From positions 26,326 to 90,325 of the forward strand of contig JAZKDO010000009.1 of assembly GCA_040387555.1 (NCBI GenBank): a stretch of 64,000 nt of DNA, in the 5' to 3' direction. This stretch comes from UBA4416 sp040387555. GTDB taxonomy: Bacteria > Bacteroidota > Bacteroidia > B-17B0 > Aurantibacillaceae. The position numbers were made by a program, and so were the translations under genes. The notes beneath the pieces were generated by a model. It was not told the DNA's origin. It worked only from the letters and a program-made list of their open reading frames with translations, and searched no databases. The first letter of the stretch is position 1. Each line of letters starts with the position of its first letter. Shown piece by piece: positions 18,891-28,207 of the stretch.

Positions 18891-19943
18891 CTACCTCAAA
18901 ATGGATACAGAACCATTGTAAAGTTTGTCTTTACCATCGTTTAAGATGTAAAAATAAGTACCCGTAGGAAGAATGTTACCAAGGTGGGTTCCATTCCAGG
19001 TATTGTCATAATTAGTAGCGCTATAGATTATCTTTCCATAACGGTTATATATTTTTAAATTATTATCTGGATATTTTTCAAGGTTGCCGATATAAAAAAA
19101 ATCATTATCTCCATCATTGTTTGGCGTAAATGCTGAGTAAAAATGCAACACATCACCAGGAGTTACTGTCACAGTTACTTCATCACTGCCGCCACAACCG
19201 TGTTGGTCTGTACAATAAAGTATATAAGTTGTCGTATTAATGGGCCACACATCCGGAATTGGTGTATTCATATATTTAATCCGATATTCTGGTTGCCACC
19301 AATAAGTTAAGCCTCCTGAACCATGCAATGTAATAGTTGCTCCTTCTTCAATGGTTGTATCAGCACCTGCATTCACGTCAGGAGGACCAAAAGCAGTTAC
19401 AGTAACCATTGATATATTATCAGGGCATTTCCCATCAGAAACTGTTAATGTATAAACTGTTGTGGCAGAAGGGGAAGCAATTGGTTTTGGAGAAGTTGAA
19501 CTACTAAGCCCATTGGGAGGTAGCCATTGAAAGCTATGATTGGTATTTACATTATTTGATGCGCCAATACGAACACCACCGCTTTGTCCTGAACAAAAGC
19601 CAGTATCAATACCAGCATTAAAGGTGTGAATTAAATTAAGCGTAATTACCACTGAATTTGAAACTATATTTTCGTTTTTGTCGGTAACCGTTAGGGTATA
19701 AGTAATGTTTGAATTTAATCCTGAGAGAATTGGATTAGCAACTGTGGTAGAATTCAAAAAAGTGGAAGGCTCCCAAGAGTATGTATAAGGAGGAGTTCCT
19801 CCACTGGCGCTGGGTGAACCACCGATGGTTAAGCTTCCATTATTACAACCTTTCAAATCAGGCCCTGCATTTGCAGTTAACTGTCCAAATGCTTTAGTTA
19901 GGAAACAGGTTAAACAAACTATGTAAAGGCACGCTTTGTACAT
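18891..19943 (-). CDS. Secreted PKD/Ig-like repeat protein with T9SS type B sorting domain
   Basis: 350 residues, signal peptide ending at FGQ. Two or three Ig/PKD-like repeats follow ('NAGPDLKGCNNGSLTIGGSPSASGGTPPYTYSW', 'NAGIDTGFCSGQSGGVRIG', 'NAGADTTIEEGATITLHGSG'), each with paired Cys or Gly-rich turns and 'TTVYTLTV'-type strands. The last 80 residues are a gliding-motility/type B sorting domain ('FTPNNDGDNDFFYIGNLEKYP', 'IYNRYGKIIY', 'WNGTHLGNILPTGTYFYIL'). That marks export by T9SS to the surface or medium. Likely an adhesin-like or structural surface protein; no catalytic residues seen. Confidence 0.9.
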   Translation of the reverse strand: MYKACLYIVCLTCFLTKAFGQLTANAGPDLKGCNNGSLTIGGSPSASGGTPPYTYSWEPSTFLNSTTVANPILSGLNSNITYTLTVTDKNENIVSNSVVITLNLIHTFNAGIDTGFCSGQSGGVRIGASNNVNTNHSFQWLPPNGLSSSTSPKPIASPSATTVYTLTVSDGKCPDNISMVTVTAFGPPDVNAGADTTIEEGATITLHGSGGLTYWWQPEYRIKYMNTPIPDVWPINTTTYILYCTDQHGCGGSDEVTVTVTPGDVLHFYSAFTPNNDGDNDFFYIGNLEKYPDNNLKIYNRYGKIIYSATNYDNTWNGTHLGNILPTGTYFYILNDGKDKLYNGSVSILR

Positions 19944-20032
19944 TCACACAAATTTAGAAAAAGAAACCAAATAATAAGAAAATATGAGGAGATGAAAGGA
20001 TATCTGCAATTCTATTCATTAAATACTTACAA

Positions 20033-20758
20033 CTACCAAATTTCAAAATTGTTATAAATCATAATTTTACCCCATTTTTCTTTACCAAATTGTTTCGAGA
20101 TCTGTTCTCTCAATTCTGCGGTTTTGTATATTTTTTGTTTTGTTTTCTTAGCAACTAAAAGAACAGGGTCCGGTTTTACAACTTCCACCGATTTTGCAAA
20201 ATAAATAATCCCTCCATCTTCCGTAGCCAATCCTAAAATGGCTCCGGGCAATCCTACAAAACTTTCAGGCCCAATGGAAACATTCACTTCTGTACAAAAC
20301 CAGGCATAAATCCTCGTGGTGTCATTTGCCTGCCAGATAGCTTTTCTGCATTGATAACCGCAAATTGTTCTCTTACTTTCGGTAATCTTCCATTTAAATG
20401 TGCGAATGGTATCAGCCATTAAAAATGATTCACCCCAGATTTTCTTTTCTGTGAGTCTTTTATTGGAACTCTGGTTTTGGTAAACAATATTTTTAGTAGT
20501 TGCCCAGCTCATACGTTCCACAAGGTCGCTTTCCTGTGGTTTAAAAACAGACAGGGAATCATTAAAATACAATTCAAAAATATCTATTTTGTTTTTATCT
20601 TCTTCTTTCAACCATTCTTTTACATCACCGTTGTTCTTAAACTTCTTGTAGAGATTGGTTTTACGTTCATAGGTAATTTTCCCAAATGTGATTTGTGAGA
20701 ATAAAACCTGCGGCCAAACAAGTGTACCAATAAAAATAAGGAGCAGTTTTTTAATCAT
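20033..20758 (-). CDS. GLPGLI family protein
   Basis: 241 residues with a signal peptide (MIKKLLLIFIGTLVWPQVLFSQ). The defining motif reads 'GPESFVGLPGAILGL' at about residues 160-174, preceded by the conserved 'GYQCRKAIW' and 'IYAWFCTEV'. The family is Bacteroidota-specific and of unknown function, and is often found next to TonB-linked receptors. Here its ATG overlaps the end of the upstream outer-membrane receptor gene by eight bases (ATGATTAA), so the two are translationally coupled and probably act together in the envelope. Confidence 0.9.
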   Translation of the reverse strand: MIKKLLLIFIGTLVWPQVLFSQITFGKITYERKTNLYKKFKNNGDVKEWLKEEDKNKIDIFELYFNDSLSVFKPQESDLVERMSWATTKNIVYQNQSSNKRLTEKKIWGESFLMADTIRTFKWKITESKRTICGYQCRKAIWQANDTTRIYAWFCTEVNVSIGPESFVGLPGAILGLATEDGGIIYFAKSVEVVKPDPVLLVAKKTKQKIYKTAELREQISKQFGKEKWGKIMIYNNFEIW

Positions 20759-23489
20759 CTTCTTCCTCCTTTGCTTTATTACTGTTAAATTTAATAGTGG
20801 CTTTCAATAAAAAGTAACGGGATATGATGTTAGTTTTAATGTCTGTCACCACATTACTGCTAATGTCTCGGTCTACACTAATGTTTTGATTAAGCATATC
20901 ATAGGCATAAAACCCTAAAATGAAATTTTCCCGTTTAAAGAAGGTTTTAGATAAAGAGGCATTCCATACAAAATAATTAATGTTGTAGCCGTTACTTCGT
21001 TTACTATTTATGGTGTAATTAGCATCTGTTGAGAAAGTAAATTTCAAAGGTAACTTAGCATTAATATATCCGGAAAGCGATTGTGAAGAATAAGGTTTAT
21101 TGCTGCTGTTATTTAAGGTTGAAGAAGATTGATTATAAGAATAGACTCCATTTACTCCCATTTCAAAATCATCTACTTCAAATTTTATGTTCAGATTAAC
21201 AGAACTGCGGAAATCGTTCGTGGTATTTTCCAATCCATTAATGATGATTTTGTTACTGGCGTATGAGCCATTTAAGTTTGGTCCGATCTCGAGTTTTTTA
21301 GAAAAAAATGGAAGACTTGTGCCAAGGTAGCCATTGAAATTATAATTACCATTAACGTTTATGGCTTGAGAAATAGTTCTGCCAATACTGTCATAGTAGG
21401 TAGCGGTTGACATATCATTATCAGTGTACACATAAGTTAACCCCATCCAGGTGTACTTTCCGCTAACTGATTTCCAAGAATTAAAATTCAGATCTACCTG
21501 ATGTGAAAATGTTGGCAAAAGGTTAGGATTTCCGATATTGATAAAGTTTGGGTTAGTATTATCCCGTACCGGCTGTAGCTGGCTGATAGTTGGATTAACT
21601 GAACTGGTTCGGTAGTTAATACTCAAGGCTTTGTTATCAGAAAATTTGTAGCGCATGGTGGAGAAAGGCAGAATATTATTAAAATTCTGAGTCACATGTT
21701 GCTGTTTAAAAATGTTGTTATTATTGACGTATACATTCCGGGCCTTTGTACCAATCGTAAAACGAATTTTCTTTACTTCATAAATAAACTTTAATCCTGC
21801 GCGGTTAATCTGTTTGATATTAACAAAATTGTTGGTCAGCGAGGAATCTAACTGGTTATATTCTCCGCCAATATTATTAAAGGCAGTCTTATCTTGTTTG
21901 CTTTTGTAGAACATATAGTCATAGGACACTTCAAATTTTATTTTTTTGGTGATAGGCTCAATAAAGGAAGATCCTGCAAAATGACTTTGATTCGAATTAA
22001 AACCTCTCTTCTGTTGATCTATAGATTTTAAAGAATTTAAAGAATCGACATAAGAATAATTATCTGTTTCTAAACTTCCCTCAGAGTTCGTTTCAGAAAA
22101 TGAATTGTTGTAGTTTAAGGTAAGCAACCTGTCCTTCTTCATAAAACGCCTCAGTAACTTGAGGTTATTAGACAAATCGTATCCATTATTTTTATTGGTA
22201 TTATTAATGAAAGTGTTTCGTGTTTTGATATTATCACTACTTAAAAAATCAGTTTCATCTTTGCTGGATAAACCGGTGGTTATTAATTTTACTTTTGAAT
22301 TAAGAGTCAGGTCCGTTAAAGAATCTATTTTTTGCTCTAGACCTAGATTGATGGCATGCGCTTCATTATTTGTAACCGATTCTGTTGCGTTTATTGAAGT
22401 ATACGTTGTATCTTCTAAGAAGTACTGGGAGTTTTTATTTACTTTGGAATGAATGATACTATTATTATAGGAATAGTTCAGGTTTATTTTTGTGTTTTTA
22501 AAAATCCTGTCGTTAAAATAAAATCCTGATTTTAGAGTTTGTGGAATACCCTGTGGCTGATTGTTTGAGTAAGACATATACATATCGCCGTCTTCATTCT
22601 GGCCACGGTCAAATTCATTATTTAACCCATATTTATAAACATCATCCCATCCAAAACTCGCATTTGGAGTGTTGCTGGCCAAACCAAATACAGAGACCTT
22701 TAGTTTCTTTTTAAAATAATTTCCCAATGCCTCACCTTCATAAAATTTTTGAAAATCACTTGCGCCGCTCAGTTTTCCGAAATAGCCTTTTTTAGCTTCG
22801 TCTTTTAATTTCAGGTTCAGAATCTTTTGAGTTTCTTCACCAGTGCTGGAATTGGCAACATCATCGCTTTTCTTTTCATATACCTGCACCGATTCTATGG
22901 CATTTGCATTGAGGTTCCTGGTTGCAACCGTGGGATCACCTCCAAAAAATTCATCTCCGTCAACCAATACTTTATCCACAGCCTTTCCCTGAGAAGTGAT
23001 CTTTCCGTCTTTATCTACTTTTAATCCCGGTAGCTTTTTTAACAAGTCTTCCACCGTCGCATTGGCTTTTGTTTTAAAAGAATCTGCTGTATATATTAAG
23101 GTATCTCCTTTATAATAGATGGGATCTTTAAATGCAAAGATGGTTACCTCATCCAGTGAAACGTTCTTTGGTTGAAGAATGATCTTTCCGAAATCATATT
23201 CCAGATTTTTTTTGTCACCAAAAATAAAGTACCCCATGTCTGCAAACTTCGGGTGTGAAATGATCACCTGGTAAGTATCGATAGGAATGGGTTTTAATTT
23301 AAAAGCACCGTTCTCATCAGTTCGGGTAAACCCTACTAACGTAGAATCCATTAATTTAATGGCCATTATAATGGCATTTGGAAGAGGGCTTTTAGAGGCA
23401 GTATCCTGAACATTACCGGACACACTTAACTTCTGCGAGAAGGAAGAGACAGTACTTATTAAAAATAAACAGAGTAAAATTCTCTTCAT
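20751..23489 (-). CDS. Outer membrane TonB receptor-like protein with carboxypeptidase-like N-domain
   Basis: 912 residues. Signal peptide to about residue 18; CarboxypepD_reg-like domain at about 20-110 ('SVSGNVQDTASKSPLPNAIIMAIKLMD'). Then comes a plug-like domain with 'ATVEDLLKKLPGLKVDKDGKITSQGKAVDKVLVDGDEFF'. A large barrel rich in Asn/Ser/Tyr strands follows ('YRTSSVNPTISQLQPVRDNTNP' is typical of the OMP_b-brl_3 barrel). The protein ends with 'FNSNKAKEEEDD', an acidic tail rather than a terminal aromatic. Probably an uptake receptor working with the GLPGLI partner. Substrate unknown. Confidence 0.88.
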   Translation of the reverse strand: MKRILLCLFLISTVSSFSQKLSVSGNVQDTASKSPLPNAIIMAIKLMDSTLVGFTRTDENGAFKLKPIPIDTYQVIISHPKFADMGYFIFGDKKNLEYDFGKIILQPKNVSLDEVTIFAFKDPIYYKGDTLIYTADSFKTKANATVEDLLKKLPGLKVDKDGKITSQGKAVDKVLVDGDEFFGGDPTVATRNLNANAIESVQVYEKKSDDVANSSTGEETQKILNLKLKDEAKKGYFGKLSGASDFQKFYEGEALGNYFKKKLKVSVFGLASNTPNASFGWDDVYKYGLNNEFDRGQNEDGDMYMSYSNNQPQGIPQTLKSGFYFNDRIFKNTKINLNYSYNNSIIHSKVNKNSQYFLEDTTYTSINATESVTNNEAHAINLGLEQKIDSLTDLTLNSKVKLITTGLSSKDETDFLSSDNIKTRNTFINNTNKNNGYDLSNNLKLLRRFMKKDRLLTLNYNNSFSETNSEGSLETDNYSYVDSLNSLKSIDQQKRGFNSNQSHFAGSSFIEPITKKIKFEVSYDYMFYKSKQDKTAFNNIGGEYNQLDSSLTNNFVNIKQINRAGLKFIYEVKKIRFTIGTKARNVYVNNNNIFKQQHVTQNFNNILPFSTMRYKFSDNKALSINYRTSSVNPTISQLQPVRDNTNPNFINIGNPNLLPTFSHQVDLNFNSWKSVSGKYTWMGLTYVYTDNDMSTATYYDSIGRTISQAINVNGNYNFNGYLGTSLPFFSKKLEIGPNLNGSYASNKIIINGLENTTNDFRSSVNLNIKFEVDDFEMGVNGVYSYNQSSSTLNNSSNKPYSSQSLSGYINAKLPLKFTFSTDANYTINSKRSNGYNINYFVWNASLSKTFFKRENFILGFYAYDMLNQNISVDRDISSNVVTDIKTNIISRYFLLKATIKFNSNKAKEEEDD

Positions 23490-23602
23490 ATAATTTGCTT
23501 GAAAGCGAAAGTAATGAAGATAATAACGCAGGTTTCCTGAAAGGTGACAAAAAAAGTTAAAACAGGTTTAAATGGCTGCTTAGTAAAATAATCGGTAAGA
23601 CA

Positions 23603-24604
23603 CTATTTAAAACTCTGCATCTTGACTACCAAATCTACCAAACGGTTACTGTAGCCAAATTCATTATCATACCAACCAATGACTTTCACCAGGTTTCCAA
23701 CCACACTTGTAAAATCGGAATCAAATACAACGGAGTGCGCATTACCAATCACGTCTACTGAAACCAAAGGGTCTTCAGAGTATTCAAGAATACCTCTTAA
23801 TTCATTTTCAGAAGCTTCTTTAAAGGCTTTGTTGATTTGTTCCACACTTGGGTAATCAGTTAGCACACAAGTGATATCTGTTAATGAACCATCAGCAACA
23901 GGGACACGCATACCACAGCCACCTAGCTTATCTTCCAAATCAGGGAAAATTTTACCAAGTGCTTTAGCCGCACCTGTACTCGTTGGTATAATGCTTAGTG
24001 CTGCGGCACGGGCTCTTCTCAAATCTTTATGAGGAGCGTCATGCAAACGCTGGTCACCGGTATAGGAGTGAACTGTAGTTACATAAGCTTCTTCAATGCC
24101 CCATTGTTTTAAAACCTGCAACATTGGTGAGGCACAATTCGTTGTACAGGATGCGTTGGATACGATGGTATCTGTTGCTAATAGTTGATCATCATTCACA
24201 CCCATCACGATGGTTTGAATATCATCATCTTTTGCAGGGGCAGACAAAATAATTTTTTTAGCGCCAGCATTCAAATGTTTTTGAGCCGACTCTTTATCTA
24301 AAAATAAACCGGTAGATTCAATTACAATATCAATTCCAAGTTCTTTCCAGGGTAATTTTTCAGGATCTTTGGAAGCAAATATCTTCACTTCTTTTCCATT
24401 AACATAAATATGTGTGGCATCATGTGTGATCTCACCAGGGAAACGACGGTGCACAGAGTCGTATTTTAGAAGATGGGCCAGGGTAGCAGAATCTGTAATA
24501 TCATTGATGGCAACTATATTAATGTCCGGATGATTAAAAGCGCATCTGAAAAATACTCTTCCGATTCTTCCGAAACCATTGATAGCAACATTTATCTTTT
24601 TCAT
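23603..24604 (-). CDS. gapA: Type I glyceraldehyde-3-phosphate dehydrogenase
   Basis: 333 residues, standard length. The enzyme oxidises glyceraldehyde-3-phosphate to 1,3-bisphosphoglycerate with NAD in glycolysis. The nucleotide-binding start is 'INGFGRIGR', with the Asp of 'AINDITD' following the second strand, which suggests NAD rather than NADP use. The catalytic Cys153 lies in 'SNASCTTNC' and the catalytic His in 'TTVHSYTGDQ'. The family ending 'WYDNEFGYSNRLVDL' is intact. Stands alone on the minus strand with no operon partner. Confidence 0.97.
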   Translation of the reverse strand: MKKINVAINGFGRIGRVFFRCAFNHPDINIVAINDITDSATLAHLLKYDSVHRRFPGEITHDATHIYVNGKEVKIFASKDPEKLPWKELGIDIVIESTGLFLDKESAQKHLNAGAKKIILSAPAKDDDIQTIVMGVNDDQLLATDTIVSNASCTTNCASPMLQVLKQWGIEEAYVTTVHSYTGDQRLHDAPHKDLRRARAAALSIIPTSTGAAKALGKIFPDLEDKLGGCGMRVPVADGSLTDITCVLTDYPSVEQINKAFKEASENELRGILEYSEDPLVSVDVIGNAHSVVFDSDFTSVVGNLVKVIGWYDNEFGYSNRLVDLVVKMQSFK

Positions 24605-24671
24605 AATAGTAAGTTTAAAGTCTTGTAAAGTTACACTAAAGTTTAATCAATGTAAAACGGATTCGCATGAG

Positions 24672-24740
24672 TAAAATTGTAGCATTAAGGATTAATTTAA
24701 ATTGTAGCATTTCTCGATTTCGCTCGAAGTGACAAACAGC
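24672..24740. repeat. Short repeats and a REP-like palindrome fragment
   Basis: AATTGTAGCATT occurs twice about 30 bases apart, and the second is followed by TTCTCGATTTCGCTCGAAGTGAC. The latter resembles the palindromic TTTCG(A)NCGAAG(T) elements scattered through Bacteroidota genomes; related copies are at 40070-40135 and, weakly, near 18735. Confidence 0.45.
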
Positions 24741-24761
24741 AAGACTTATATTGATGAAGAA

Positions 24762-25373
24762 TTACTTCACTTCAAATTCCAAAAACAAGTCCTCTTTGAT
24801 AAAACCCTGTAATTTATCACCAATTTTTACCGGGCCTACACCTTCCGGTGTTCCGGAATAAATTAAATCACCAACTTTTAGTGTTACAAATTGAGATACA
24901 TAAGCAATGATTTTGTCGAAGCTGAACAACATGTCTTTTGTATTACCAATTTGTTTGGATTCGCCATTGATCTTTAATTCAAAGCCAATGTCCGATAAAT
25001 TTCCCAATAGGTTTTTGGAAACAAATTTACCGATAGGAGCAGAGCCATCAAAAGCTTTTGCTTTTTCCCAGGGCAATCCTTTTTCTTTCGCTTTCGCTTG
25101 TAAGTCTCTGGCAGTAAAATCTATACCAAGGCCTATTTCGTCAAAATATTTATGTGCAAACTCTTCTTTAATATGTTTCCCAACTTTATTAATTTTTAAA
25201 ACGATCTCAATTTCATGGTGAAGGTCTTTGGTAAACTCAGGATAATAGAATGATTCACCATCTTTTAATAAAGCCGTATCCGGTTTCATAAAAAATACCG
25301 GCTCTGTTGGGATAGCGTTGTTTAATTCTTTAGCGTGTTCAGCGTAGTTACGGCCTATGCAAATGATCTTCAT
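24762..25373 (-). CDS. Fumarylacetoacetate hydrolase (FAH) family protein
   Basis: 203 residues, a short single-domain FAH-family enzyme of the acylpyruvase/FAHD1 type. The start 'MKIICIGRNYAEHAKELNN' and 'PVFFMKPDTALL' are typical. The metal ligands are the Glu pair in 'HHEIEIVLKI' and the Asp in 'GLGIDFTARDLQAKAKEKGLPW'. The substrate loop 'AKAFDGSAPIG' and the closing 'LIYSGTPEGVGPV' are present. The family hydrolyses C-C bonds of acylpyruvates or decarboxylates oxaloacetate; the exact substrate is not set by sequence alone. Confidence 0.9.
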   Translation of the reverse strand: MKIICIGRNYAEHAKELNNAIPTEPVFFMKPDTALLKDGESFYYPEFTKDLHHEIEIVLKINKVGKHIKEEFAHKYFDEIGLGIDFTARDLQAKAKEKGLPWEKAKAFDGSAPIGKFVSKNLLGNLSDIGFELKINGESKQIGNTKDMLFSFDKIIAYVSQFVTLKVGDLIYSGTPEGVGPVKIGDKLQGFIKEDLFLEFEVK

Positions 25374-25475
25374 AATTATAGTTTTGAGATACAGAGTTAC
25401 ACAAACAGATTGTTTATTGCAATTTATTCGAAGAATATTTAATAAAATAAACCCAATAACACTTTTTTGTGAGTA

Positions 25476-25506
25476 TTGAAAATCCAGATCAATAATCTTA
25501 TATTTG
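25476..25506 (+). promoter_or_regulatory. Bacteroidota-type promoter for lhgO
   Basis: TTG at 25476-25478, a 20-base spacer, TATATTTG at 25499-25506. The ATG at 25527 is 20 bases downstream. Confidence 0.75.
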
Positions 25507-25526
25507 AGAAATTTACAATCATTTAA

Positions 25527-26747
25527 ATGAGCACTACAAACTACGATATCATTATAGTTGGCGGCGGAATAGTTGGATTAGCAACGGCTTATAAACTAAC
25601 CCTACAAAATCCAAATAAAACGATTTTAGTTCTTGAAAAAGAAAAAGAAGTGGCAGCGCATCAAACCGGGCATAACTCCGGTGTGATTCATTCAGGCATT
25701 TATTATAAACCCGGCTCCTATAAAGCCATTAATTGCGTTGCCGGAAGAAGAGAGTTGATGGAGTTCGTCAAAGAACATAACATTCCTCATGACCTTTGCG
25801 GGAAGATTATTGTAGCAACCGAAGAAAGTGAACTTGCTCACTTGAACAAGGTATTTAACAATGGTTTAGCGAATGGTGTAGAGGGTATTGAAATGATTGA
25901 CGCGAAACGTATCAGTGAAATTGAGCCCTATTGTAAAGGCATTGCGGGCATCTGGGTGCCATGTACCGGTATTATTGATTACACAGATGTTGCCAGAAAA
26001 TATGTGGAGTTGATTCATTCTAAAAATAATGGCAGTAAAGTATTGACAGGCCATAAAGTAACAGGCTTTGATAAGATAGGTAATACAACAAATGTAATTA
26101 CTGAACACGGAACGTTTAATTGTAAATATTTAATTTCCTGTGCAGGTCTACAAGCCGACCGTATTACAAAAAAGGATCATGTGAAAACCGATTCTGCTAT
26201 TGTTGGTTTCAGAGGAGATTATTATGACCTGACAGAGAAGGGCAGAAAGAAAGTAAAGAATTTAATTTACCCGGTTCCCAATCCAGAGTTTCCATTTTTG
26301 GGCGTACACTTTACCCGCATGATTAAAGGCGGTGTGGAGTGCGGACCTAACGCCGTATTTGTATTCGACAGGGAAGGTTATAGTAAAACAGCTTTTAGTT
26401 TAAGAGATACATTAGCAGCTTTTGGTTTTTTAGGTACCTGGAAATTCTTTAAAAAACACTGGCGTTTTGGATTGGATGAATACCGTGGTGCTTTTAGCAA
26501 AACGTATTTCTTAAACCGTTTGAGAAAGTTAATTCCTGATTTGCAGATGGACGATATTGAACCGGCGCGCTGCGGAATCCGTGCGATGGCATTAGGACCG
26601 GAAGGTGATATGCTGGATGATTTTAAAATCGAATACCAGGGAAATTCAATGCATGTGATTAATTCTCCATCACCGGCAGCAACGGCTTCTTTGGCTTACG
26701 GAAATGAGATTGCCAAGAAGGCCAAGGAGTATTTTAAACTGAATTAA
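25527..26747 (+). CDS. lhgO: L-2-hydroxyglutarate oxidase
   Basis: 406 residues. FAD-dependent oxidase of the LhgO/L2HGDH family that returns L-2-hydroxyglutarate to 2-oxoglutarate. The Rossmann FAD motif 'IIVGGGIVGLATA' is at residues 8-20. The family motif 'HQTGHNSGVIHSGIYY' (about 50-65) binds FAD and substrate. Further conserved blocks are 'GIWVPCTGIIDYTDVARKY', 'FPFLGVHFTRMIKGGVECGPNAVF' and 'SPSPAATASLAYGNEI'. It stands alone behind a good promoter and converges with the histidine kinase gene with a gap of 40 bases and no clear terminator. Confidence 0.95.
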   Translation: MSTTNYDIIIVGGGIVGLATAYKLTLQNPNKTILVLEKEKEVAAHQTGHNSGVIHSGIYYKPGSYKAINCVAGRRELMEFVKEHNIPHDLCGKIIVATEESELAHLNKVFNNGLANGVEGIEMIDAKRISEIEPYCKGIAGIWVPCTGIIDYTDVARKYVELIHSKNNGSKVLTGHKVTGFDKIGNTTNVITEHGTFNCKYLISCAGLQADRITKKDHVKTDSAIVGFRGDYYDLTEKGRKKVKNLIYPVPNPEFPFLGVHFTRMIKGGVECGPNAVFVFDREGYSKTAFSLRDTLAAFGFLGTWKFFKKHWRFGLDEYRGAFSKTYFLNRLRKLIPDLQMDDIEPARCGIRAMALGPEGDMLDDFKIEYQGNSMHVINSPSPAATASLAYGNEIAKKAKEYFKLN

Positions 26748-26787
26748 AATTATTTTTTTCTTAGAATTATATGTCTTTTAGAAAGCT

Positions 26788-27984
26788 CTAGGCGCTTTTG
26801 TCAAATTCTATTTCATCACCTATCTCTATTTTATCAGCTGGCTTTTCTAAAGGTAATGTAAAGTAAAATGAGGAGCCTTCACCTTCAACGCTTTCTACCC
26901 AAATTTCACCACTGTTTTTTTCAAGAAAGCCTTTCACTAAAAGTAATCCTATACCGGCTCCCTTATTTTCTTTTCGTGCTTCTGAAAGTGAATTAATCTG
27001 AGGAGTAAATAACCTATCCTGTATTTCTTTAGACATGCCTATGCCATTATCCTTTATCTGAATTACTAATTTATTTTCGCTTTTTTTTGCGGTAACAGTT
27101 ATATCGCCGCCTGCATTTGAGTGTTTTATAGCATTTGAAACGATGTTTTGAAGTACAGATAGCAACATTTTTTCATCTGCAAATACACTTTCATTTTCCG
27201 CTATTTCATGATGAAGATTAATGGTATTAACAGACGCTGTTTCTTTTAAAGTCTCAAATACTTTATTAACATACTTTGAAAGCAGAATTTTAGCAGGAGT
27301 AAAAACATCTGAAGCATATTTGATTCTCGCCCATTCAACAAGGTAGTCCAGCATATTCAATTCATCTGTTGAAGCTTTGTGTAATTGCCCAAGCATTTCT
27401 TTTACTGCTTCAGGTTTCATTCTGTCAAAGTTTTCCTTCAGGTATTTTGTTCCTTGTATAATTCCGGTTAACGGACTTCTTAAATCATGGGACAAAATTG
27501 CCAGGATACTTTCTTTGTGAGTATTGAGTTCTTCAAGTTCTTTTACATATTTTTTAACAGCTTCCTCCGTATTTCTTCTTTCAGTTAAATCCCTTAAAAT
27601 CTTAACATAACCAAGGAGTTCCCCTTCCAAACCAGTGAAGGGAAAAACCAAACCATAAGCGTAAAATTCACTTCCATCTTTACAAACATGCCATCTGTTA
27701 TCAACTGCTCTGCCTTCTTTTAGTGCATTATCAATTTCTGTTTTCGGGATACCATTTTTTTTATCCTCTTCTGAAAATATGATATCAAAAGGTTGCCCCA
27801 CAGCTTCTTCAGTTGTATATCCAAAAATTGTTGCCGATCCTGAACTCCAACTATTAATATTTAATTCTTTATCCAGGGTAAATATCGAATAGTCCTGCAA
27901 GCTATCAATCAACTGGCTATAAAACTCGGAAGTAGGTACGTATACGTTGTTAAGAATTTTTGGTGCAGTTTTTTCGTCTTTCAT
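26788..27984 (-). CDS. Soluble PAS-domain sensor histidine kinase
   Basis: 398 residues without signal peptide or membrane segment, so a cytoplasmic sensor. A PAS domain with PAC motif covers about residues 22-137 ('SIFTLDKELNINSWSSGSATIFGYTTEEAVG', 'GYVKILRDLTERR'). A HisKA dimerisation helix follows with phospho-acceptor His166 in 'LSHDLRSPLTG'. The HATPase domain shows the N box ('NIVSNAIKHS'), G1 ('DNGIGMS') and G2 ('GAGIGLLLVKGFLEKNSG'). No response regulator gene is adjacent, so it is an orphan kinase. Its signal is unknown; PAS domains commonly sense redox state, oxygen or small ligands. Confidence 0.93.
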   Translation of the reverse strand: MKDEKTAPKILNNVYVPTSEFYSQLIDSLQDYSIFTLDKELNINSWSSGSATIFGYTTEEAVGQPFDIIFSEEDKKNGIPKTEIDNALKEGRAVDNRWHVCKDGSEFYAYGLVFPFTGLEGELLGYVKILRDLTERRNTEEAVKKYVKELEELNTHKESILAILSHDLRSPLTGIIQGTKYLKENFDRMKPEAVKEMLGQLHKASTDELNMLDYLVEWARIKYASDVFTPAKILLSKYVNKVFETLKETASVNTINLHHEIAENESVFADEKMLLSVLQNIVSNAIKHSNAGGDITVTAKKSENKLVIQIKDNGIGMSKEIQDRLFTPQINSLSEARKENKGAGIGLLLVKGFLEKNSGEIWVESVEGEGSSFYFTLPLEKPADKIEIGDEIEFDKSA

Positions 27985-28207
27985 ATTTTGAAATTAAAGA
28001 GAAGTAAAGTTTTTTGTGTAATTATATATAACAATTGTTTCGATGAAGGTACTATAAAAACAGTAGGAATACGTTTGCATAAATAATAGGAAAAACATTG
28101 AAATTTTAATTAATCCGGAATATTATTTTAGACCCTTGGATTGATGATTTTAGGGTTCTTTTGCTATTATAAAAATAAACACAGATATTGTACAAACATT
28201 TTAGAGT

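Noticed and set aside
28126..28170. Hairpin GACCCT...AGGGTTC before nth
   Set aside because: Long loop, short stem and only four T after it; too weak to call a terminator or a leader.
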